64,000 bases of DNA from Pochonia chlamydosporia 170. Taxonomy: Eukaryota > Ascomycota > Sordariomycetes > Hypocreales > Clavicipitaceae. Location of the stretch: positions 3,658,001 through 3,722,000 of the forward strand of contig NC_035792.1 of NCBI RefSeq assembly GCF_001653235.2, given 5' to 3'. Shown here piece after piece: positions 61,492-64,000 of this stretch; the first letter of the stretch is position 1, and every line of letters starts with the position of its first letter. Under the pieces are notes generated by a model. It was not told the DNA's origin. It ran no database searches and was given only the letters and a program-made list of their open reading frames with translations. Position numbers and translations under genes: made by a program.

Positions 61492-63528
61492 TCACATCCT
61501 ACACCATCAGAGTCAGGTTAGTCCGTTCCTCTTCACTAACACGACGCTTCCTCCCTCACGCACACGCAGACGGAGAAATCGCATGACTTACCTCTCAACG
61601 GGAGTAATCCCAAGTAACCGCATTCCATTCTCCAACACCTGCCGAGCAGCTTCATACATAGCAGCCCGCGCAGTCTTAGCATCTACGCCCTCCTCAGCCC
61701 TAACCACTTGAACGGCATCATAACAAGACGAAAGCTGATGAGTCAACCGAAACAAATACGTCAAAATAGTCGAGGGCTCCAAATTCCTGTACGCTGCCGT
61801 CGTCACATCAGGGTACTGTGCGACCAGTCGAAGCAGATTGACACAATGACTATTTGCACCCAAGTCAGTCTCCAAGGCTTTCGGGTCTTGTTCCACAAAC
61901 GCAGCCAGTTGCTCAACACTCAAACCGGTTCGGCGAAGCATCGAGTTGAGTCGAGCATGGCAGTACTGCAAGTACGGGCCGGTATCGCCTTCAAAGGAAG
62001 TCATTCGTGAAATGTCGAACGGATAGTCATTAATTCGTTTGCCAGTCATGTCCTGTACCATGACTGCAGAAATTCCAATTCGGTCAGCGACGGTATCCGG
62101 GTCGGGAACTTGAGCGTATTTGGCTTCGTTTTGGCGCATCATGTCATGCGTTGACATTGAACATTTGTCCAAGATGTCGCTGAGGAGTTGCACGTTGCCT
62201 AGACGCGATGACATGCCTAGAACCTTGCCAAAGTTGACGTGCTGTACTCGCTCGGCAAGATCCTTCCTTCCTATAAGCTCGAGTGTCTTGAATAGTCGTT
62301 GGAAATAGATGTCTTGTTCGGTTGATACGACGTAAATCATCTTGTCAAAGCCGTATTGTTTCTCTCGCTCCAACACTGCTGCAACGTCTCGAAGCAAGTA
62401 AGTGGTTGTTCCAGTTCGCCCTCGGACAACAGCTACGTTCAAGTGTTTTGCCCCGTGCTTGGCAAAATCAATCATCCATGAGCCGTCTCGCTCCTCGTAC
62501 ACTCCTTTCTCTTTTAGAGCCTGCTCAACGTCATTGATGGTTTTGGTAGCAACCTGAGATTCTCCAGAATACTCGTCAAACTTGATGTTCAACCGATCGT
62601 ACGTCATTGTGTATCGATCAATACTTAGGTCCCGAAATCGCTGCCATAGGTTTAATGCCTCCTGGTCACCATCTTCCAAGCGACGAAAAAAGGCATTCCG
62701 TTCCGCATAAATACCTTTGGATTCGATGTCTGAAGTATCGCGACCTTGGTCTCGAGCAAGTTTGCAGGCTTCCTCCTCTGGCCGGAATAGTGTGTTGATC
62801 TGAGCGTACACTTCGAGTAAATGCTTCAGTGGCGCCTTTGCTAGCTCTTCTTCTGAACCGAATCGCTCCCATCCCACGGCCAGTAAGCCAAATTGCTTGC
62901 CCCAGTCCCCAAGGTAGTTGACCTTCACAACATCCCAGCCCATGTTCTTATACAGATTTGAGATGTATGCGCCAATGATGGTACTTCGAAGATGACCGGC
63001 GTGGAACTCCTTGGCTATATTCGGAGACGAGAACTCTACCACGATTCGTTTTCGGCCAAGCTCCGGATTTGATGCGTCCTTCTTTCCAAATGTAGTGTCT
63101 TGGCCGAAAGTGCTCTGGCGATCAAAAATGTAGGGGAGTACAAGTCGGGGTAACGTCTTGGGAGAAAGAAAAAACGGCAGATGGATACCAGATGGACTTG
63201 GCTGTTTGAACAAGGCATGATACTCTGGAAACTTGCTGGCAATTTCAGCACACTGCTCCTTTGGTGGCCTGCCTTTGAGTCGAAGTCGCGGGACTGGAAC
63301 CACGAGGTCGCCGTTCGGTAATGTATTTGGGGACTGGATTGAATCTAGCGCAGTGTCAAGCTCACAGTTTGTAGCTTCAATCAATATCTCAGCCAGATAC
63401 GCTCGACATATATCCAAGGGTCGGTTGTCAACGTGTAAGTTTTGGTGCGCTGCAGGCCTCATTGGAAGTGGTGAAGCAGCCACTTCAGCGACAAATGCCG
63501 CCAAACTTTCAGGTGTGCTGGTTTTCAT
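61492..63528 (-). CDS. RRS1: Arginyl-tRNA synthetase
   Basis: Class Ia synthetase charging tRNA-Arg. Exon 1 is 61592-63528, and a 7-nt terminal exon is 61498-61492 (93-bp intron, GTAAGT ... CTAACC ... GGTGTAG); the joined end is ...TPVERM-stop, 647 aa, the usual ending of fungal ArgRS. Retaining the intron stops at once (GAGAGGTAA) and loses only the last Met. Domains: N-terminal Add-1 domain to about 130; Rossmann catalytic domain with the HIGH motif as HAGH at 176-179; the GMSSR loop (438-442) in place of KMSKS, normal for ArgRS; the anticodon-binding DALR domain from about 510 (YLQYCHARLNSMLRR, LFRLTHQLSSCYDAV). No clear mitochondrial presequence from this ATG, so cytosolic; fungi often use one gene for both compartments through an upstream start, not visible here. 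Confidence 0.95.
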
Positions 63529-64000
63529 TGCGATTAGATTTTTGTTTTGCTGGTTGTCTTCAAATTTCTGCGCTTTATTGAGTTGAATTGGAGGTCTTGA
63601 CAGAACCTACGGCAAAGCATGTTCTCGCTTTTATGTGTCGGCTGGCTGACATGTTCTGGCATGGTGACTCAAAGCTGCAGTCACCCAAACGTCAGCTGCC
63701 GGTCATCGGGCAAAGGTTTTGACGACGGTTGACACCACAATCTAAAAGAATCCAAAGTCAGCTCCAAGAAACTACCAATCCGGTGGCCGCCACAACTACT
63801 TCAAGAGGCGGGTTGAAGAAAGTCGTGCAGAGTGATTAGGCAACCTTTGACGGGCTGAATGAGAGCTTCCATGACTTGTGCCAATGGGGAACCCGGCTGT
63901 TGAGCCATTCTAATGTGCTCATTATAAGTATGCCAACCTCTTCCCCCCCTACTTCCTTCTTTCAATATGTTGATTCCTCAAAGTAAACAGATAGGAGCGG
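63529..64000. other. Promoter region of arginyl-tRNA synthetase, window end
   Basis: 472 bp upstream of the ArgRS ATG. A TTGACGGGCT/GTTGACACC-type mix but no clear TATA box. No gene supported to the window end. Confidence 0.4.

Overview
This window is nuclear DNA of a filamentous ascomycete (Pezizomycotina). Genes are split by 45-101 bp introns (one is 313 bp) with GTAAGT/GTGAGT-type donors, CTAAC/CTGAC branch sites and CAG/TAG acceptors. Gene content is typical of these fungi: DUF2828, a class V cAMP-receptor-like GPCR, Prm10, Hmt1 and PhoD. A Sordariomycete, perhaps Hypocreales, is my best guess, but nothing in the sequence fixes the genus. No prokaryotic features, rRNA genes, convincing tRNA genes or CRISPR arrays were seen.

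Layout. 0.1-9 kb: a small cupin, a NEDD8/SUMO-type cysteine protease (DenA/Nep1-like), SLX9 (40S biogenesis, minus), UBA4 (ubiquitin-like activator with rhodanese domain) and PAM17 (TIM23 import motor, minus). 9-21 kb: a chromodomain protein, an RRM-like protein, a small secreted protein, an HPP-family membrane protein and a DUF2828/vWA protein. 21-33 kb: a sparse stretch with a sulfotransferase-fold protein, a 3.9 kb gene-poor gap, PRM10, and a 90-aa unknown encoded by 10-nt plus 263-nt exons. 33-41 kb: an Hmt1-type ABC transporter, a secreted NamZ/DUF1343 protein (a family best known from bacterial peptidoglycan turnover), an M20 carboxypeptidase of the Cps1 group and a GNAT acetyltransferase. 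43-50 kb: a DHA1-type MFS transporter, then on the minus strand a cAMP-receptor-like GPCR immediately followed by a sugar porter (71 bp apart), and a hotdog thioesterase. 50-64 kb: a C2-domain protein, a 10-exon PhoD phosphatase, an unrecognised 353-aa protein, a PLP aminotransferase with two tiny exons, and arginyl-tRNA synthetase.

The window is not one biosynthetic cluster; most genes are housekeeping or stand-alone. Points that stand out: (i) extreme micro-exons in four genes (an ATG-only exon in SLX9, a 10-nt first exon, 14- and 25-nt exons in the aminotransferase, a 7-nt terminal exon in ArgRS), all supported by frame restoration and, for most, by family-consistent sequence; (ii) the secreted NamZ-like enzyme, a candidate inter-kingdom gene acquisition; (iii) the GPCR/sugar porter doublet; (iv) two short Tc1/mariner-like inverted-repeat elements; (v) a coding-like open frame after the DenA stop codon. 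Exon models were built by hand from splice signals and frame continuity. No database search was run, so family calls rest on motif recognition.
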